Positions 13,979 through 15,098 of a stretch of DNA of 15,098 nt are shown here, piece by piece; within the stretch, counting starts at the first letter, position 1; every line of letters begins with the position of its first letter. Below the pieces are notes generated by a model, which saw only the letters and a list, made by a program, of their open reading frames with translations, searched no databases and was not told the origin of the DNA. The stretch covers positions 12,025 through 27,122 of the forward strand of contig DBVN01000016.1 in the NCBI GenBank assembly GCA_002308515.1. Reading direction: 5' to 3'. The translations under genes and the position numbers were made by a program. This stretch comes from Verrucomicrobia bacterium UBA1263 (lineage in GTDB: Bacteria; Verrucomicrobiota; Verrucomicrobiia; Limisphaerales; UBA1412).

Positions 13979-14938
13979 ATGAAGTCTAAATTCTTTATCC
14001 GATTGATCTTATTGATCTTATTCCTGGTGATGCTCTCCCTGGCCGGGGCGCTCTGCTACCGTCCCATGCTGCTCCGCACCAGCCAGGCTTTCTATCTGGA
14101 CAAGCTGGACCGTCTGGCCGCTCTGGCCGAACAGCCTGCACCCAAGGCCGTTTTCGTGGGTGGATCCGCCACTCTCTTCGGGGTCCATACGGAACTCTTT
14201 GAAAAGACCACCGGCATCCCCAGCGTCAACATGGGGATGGATGCCGGCACCCGGTTCAAGATCTACATGGAAGCCATCAAACCTTACCTCAAACCGGGCG
14301 ACTTCCTTTTCATCCTGCCGGAGTACCAGTATTTCTACACCGATTTCAAAGAGATCAACCCGAACCTGTTCAACCTGCTGCTCTGTCGTCCCTCGCTGGC
14401 GCGCTGTCTGGATGCCTCGCAATATCCTCAGCTGCTGTCGGTTTCGCTCATTTCCGGCTGGCAGGCGTGGAACAACCTCACCATCGAGCTGATGCAGGAA
14501 CACCTGATGAAGAGCGGCTACGGCGTTTACTACCGCACCAACGCTAATGCCTGGGGTGATATGATCGGACACAAAGACCTGCCGCAAAGAGACTACGGTC
14601 TGCTCAGCTTCCCCCGGATACCGATCCCCTCCTCCTTTCTCAACGGCATGGAAGCCTACATCCGCGAGTACACGGCCCGCGGCATCCATGTTTACCTGAT
14701 CCCGCCGCCGATGGATAAGCGTTTCTATGAAGCGGAACCGGAAGCCTTTCAGTCCATCGCTGAACAATTCCGCCAACTGGGACAGCTGTGCGTCCCTCTG
14801 GGAACTCTGGAGGACAGCACCTATCCGCCCGAAGTCTTTTACGATACCGTTTACCATCTCAACTGGCAAACCGGCGAGGAATACACCCGCAAGATCATCC
14901 GCGCTTTTCAGTCCCAAACAGGAACCGAATCAGAATAG
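13979..14938 (+). CDS. Membrane-anchored SGNH/AlgJ-DltD-like protein, partner of the MBOAT
   Basis: The 319-residue protein has one N-terminal transmembrane segment (residues ~6-27), so its bulk is outside the cytoplasm. The body looks like an SGNH-type fold. Block I is VFVGGSATLFGV with Ser63 as likely nucleophile; the next conserved block is PSVNMGMDAG (81-90); LPEYQYFY (113-120) follows; and the C-terminal block is YDTVYHLNWQTG, with Asp289 and His293 as likely catalytic acid and base. The Asp-His spacing is one residue longer than in classical DXXH, as seen in other MBOAT-linked family members. It is coupled to the MBOAT gene (1-nt gap), and the two probably act in sequence: acyl transfer across the membrane, then to a sugar hydroxyl. 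Sequence cannot tell whether it is a transferase or an esterase. The long hairpin at 14952-14991 follows. Confidence 0.85.
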   Translation: MKSKFFIRLILLILFLVMLSLAGALCYRPMLLRTSQAFYLDKLDRLAALAEQPAPKAVFVGGSATLFGVHTELFEKTTGIPSVNMGMDAGTRFKIYMEAIKPYLKPGDFLFILPEYQYFYTDFKEINPNLFNLLLCRPSLARCLDASQYPQLLSVSLISGWQAWNNLTIELMQEHLMKSGYGVYYRTNANAWGDMIGHKDLPQRDYGLLSFPRIPIPSSFLNGMEAYIREYTARGIHVYLIPPPMDKRFYEAEPEAFQSIAEQFRQLGQLCVPLGTLEDSTYPPEVFYDTVYHLNWQTGEEYTRKIIRAFQSQTGTESE

Positions 14939-14951
14939 AAACTTTGCCTAT

Positions 14952-14991
14952 CACCAAAAAGACGAGGCGTTCAAACCTCGTCTCTTTGGTG
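14952..14991. terminator. Long hairpin after the SGNH gene, probable terminator
   Basis: CACCAAAAAGACGAGG (14952-14967) pairs with CCTCGTCTCTTTGGTG (14976-14991), 16 bp with one mismatch and an 8-nt loop. T-rich bases are inside the right arm (TCTCTTT) rather than after it. The core GACGAGG stem with flanking A and T tracts would serve both directions. Confidence 0.65.
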
Positions 14992-15024
14992 GCTCAAGGC
15001 GTGTTTGCGCCGAAGATTGACTTT

Positions 15025-15064
15025 TATAATCCCAAAATCGCCATTAGGGTTGGAATTTCTAATG
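15025..15064 (+). promoter_or_regulatory. -10 element and inverted repeat at the right edge
   Basis: A perfect TATAAT (15025-15030) is followed 11 nt later by the inverted repeat CATTAG (15042-15047) and CTAATG (15059-15064). No good -35 is found at normal spacing (TTGCGC is only 14 nt upstream). This may be the control region of a gene beyond the window; no coding sequence can be supported in the last 160 bases. Confidence 0.3.
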
Positions 15065-15098
15065 ACGGTCATTGGAGAAAAATCTGAATATAAAATTG

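Noticed and set aside
14018..14917. 299-codon minus-strand frame opposite the SGNH gene
   Set aside because: Codon-aligned shadow without domain features.
14788..15087. 99-codon plus-strand frame at the right end
   Set aside because: It begins inside the SGNH gene in another frame and runs through the hairpin at 14952-14991; nothing suggests that it is expressed.

Overview
The window is from a mid-GC bacterium that is probably anaerobic and able to degrade polysaccharides. The mix fits the Verrucomicrobiota/Lentisphaerota/Kiritimatiellota group best: an oxaloacetate-decarboxylase-type biotin carrier, an exported GH127 enzyme, a Tat-exported Sb-PDE-type PHP enzyme, a Gfo/Idh/MocA oxidoreductase, a stand-alone CBM48 protein, an AlgI-type acyltransferase with an SGNH partner, and several genes with no Shine-Dalgarno. 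This placement is an inference from gene content only; no rRNA or ribosomal gene is present.

Layout, left to right. (1) 1-900 (+): the C-terminal half of a biotin-dependent carboxyltransferase subunit (oadA/pycB type), closed by a bidirectional terminator. (2) 1050-2228 (-): an AT-rich orphan membrane or lipoprotein gene, divergent from a small glycogen-binding-domain (CBM48) protein at 2408-2722 (+). (3) 2794-6496 (-): an operon of an exported GH127 beta-L-arabinofuranosidase followed 34 nt later by a Tat-exported PHP phosphodiesterase. (4) 6611-7932 (-): an MFS-like permease overlapping by ATGA with a small four-helix membrane protein, divergent from biotin-protein ligase birA at 8064-8870 (+). 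(5) 8892-10961: an accessory-looking segment with a RhuM-family gene (-) divergent from a HepT/MntA (HEPN/minimal nucleotidyltransferase) toxin-antitoxin pair (+). (6) 11138-12310 (-): a Gfo/Idh/MocA oxidoreductase, divergent from (7) 12544-14938 (+): an MBOAT acyltransferase and SGNH-like protein pair that probably O-acetylates an extracytoplasmic polymer. A long hairpin follows, and then the edge of the next transcription unit.

How the genes may work together: BirA would biotinylate the carrier lysine of the subunit at the left edge, although the two are not in one operon. The GH127 and PHP enzymes are both exported and co-transcribed, so they probably process one extracellular carbohydrate-containing substrate. 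The MBOAT/SGNH pair modifies a surface polymer. HepT/MntA has complete catalytic motifs and its own strong promoter, so it is likely functional; with RhuM it forms a compact unit typical of mobile or defence-associated DNA.

Most of the resident genes almost never use TTA, CTA or TCA codons, which leaves long empty reading frames on their antisense strands. The AT-rich orphan and the RhuM gene break this pattern, which supports a separate origin for them. No tRNA, rRNA, CRISPR array, insertion sequence or attachment site was seen. No gene-free stretch exceeds 300 bases; the longest are 9939-10224 and 12311-12543, and both are described below.
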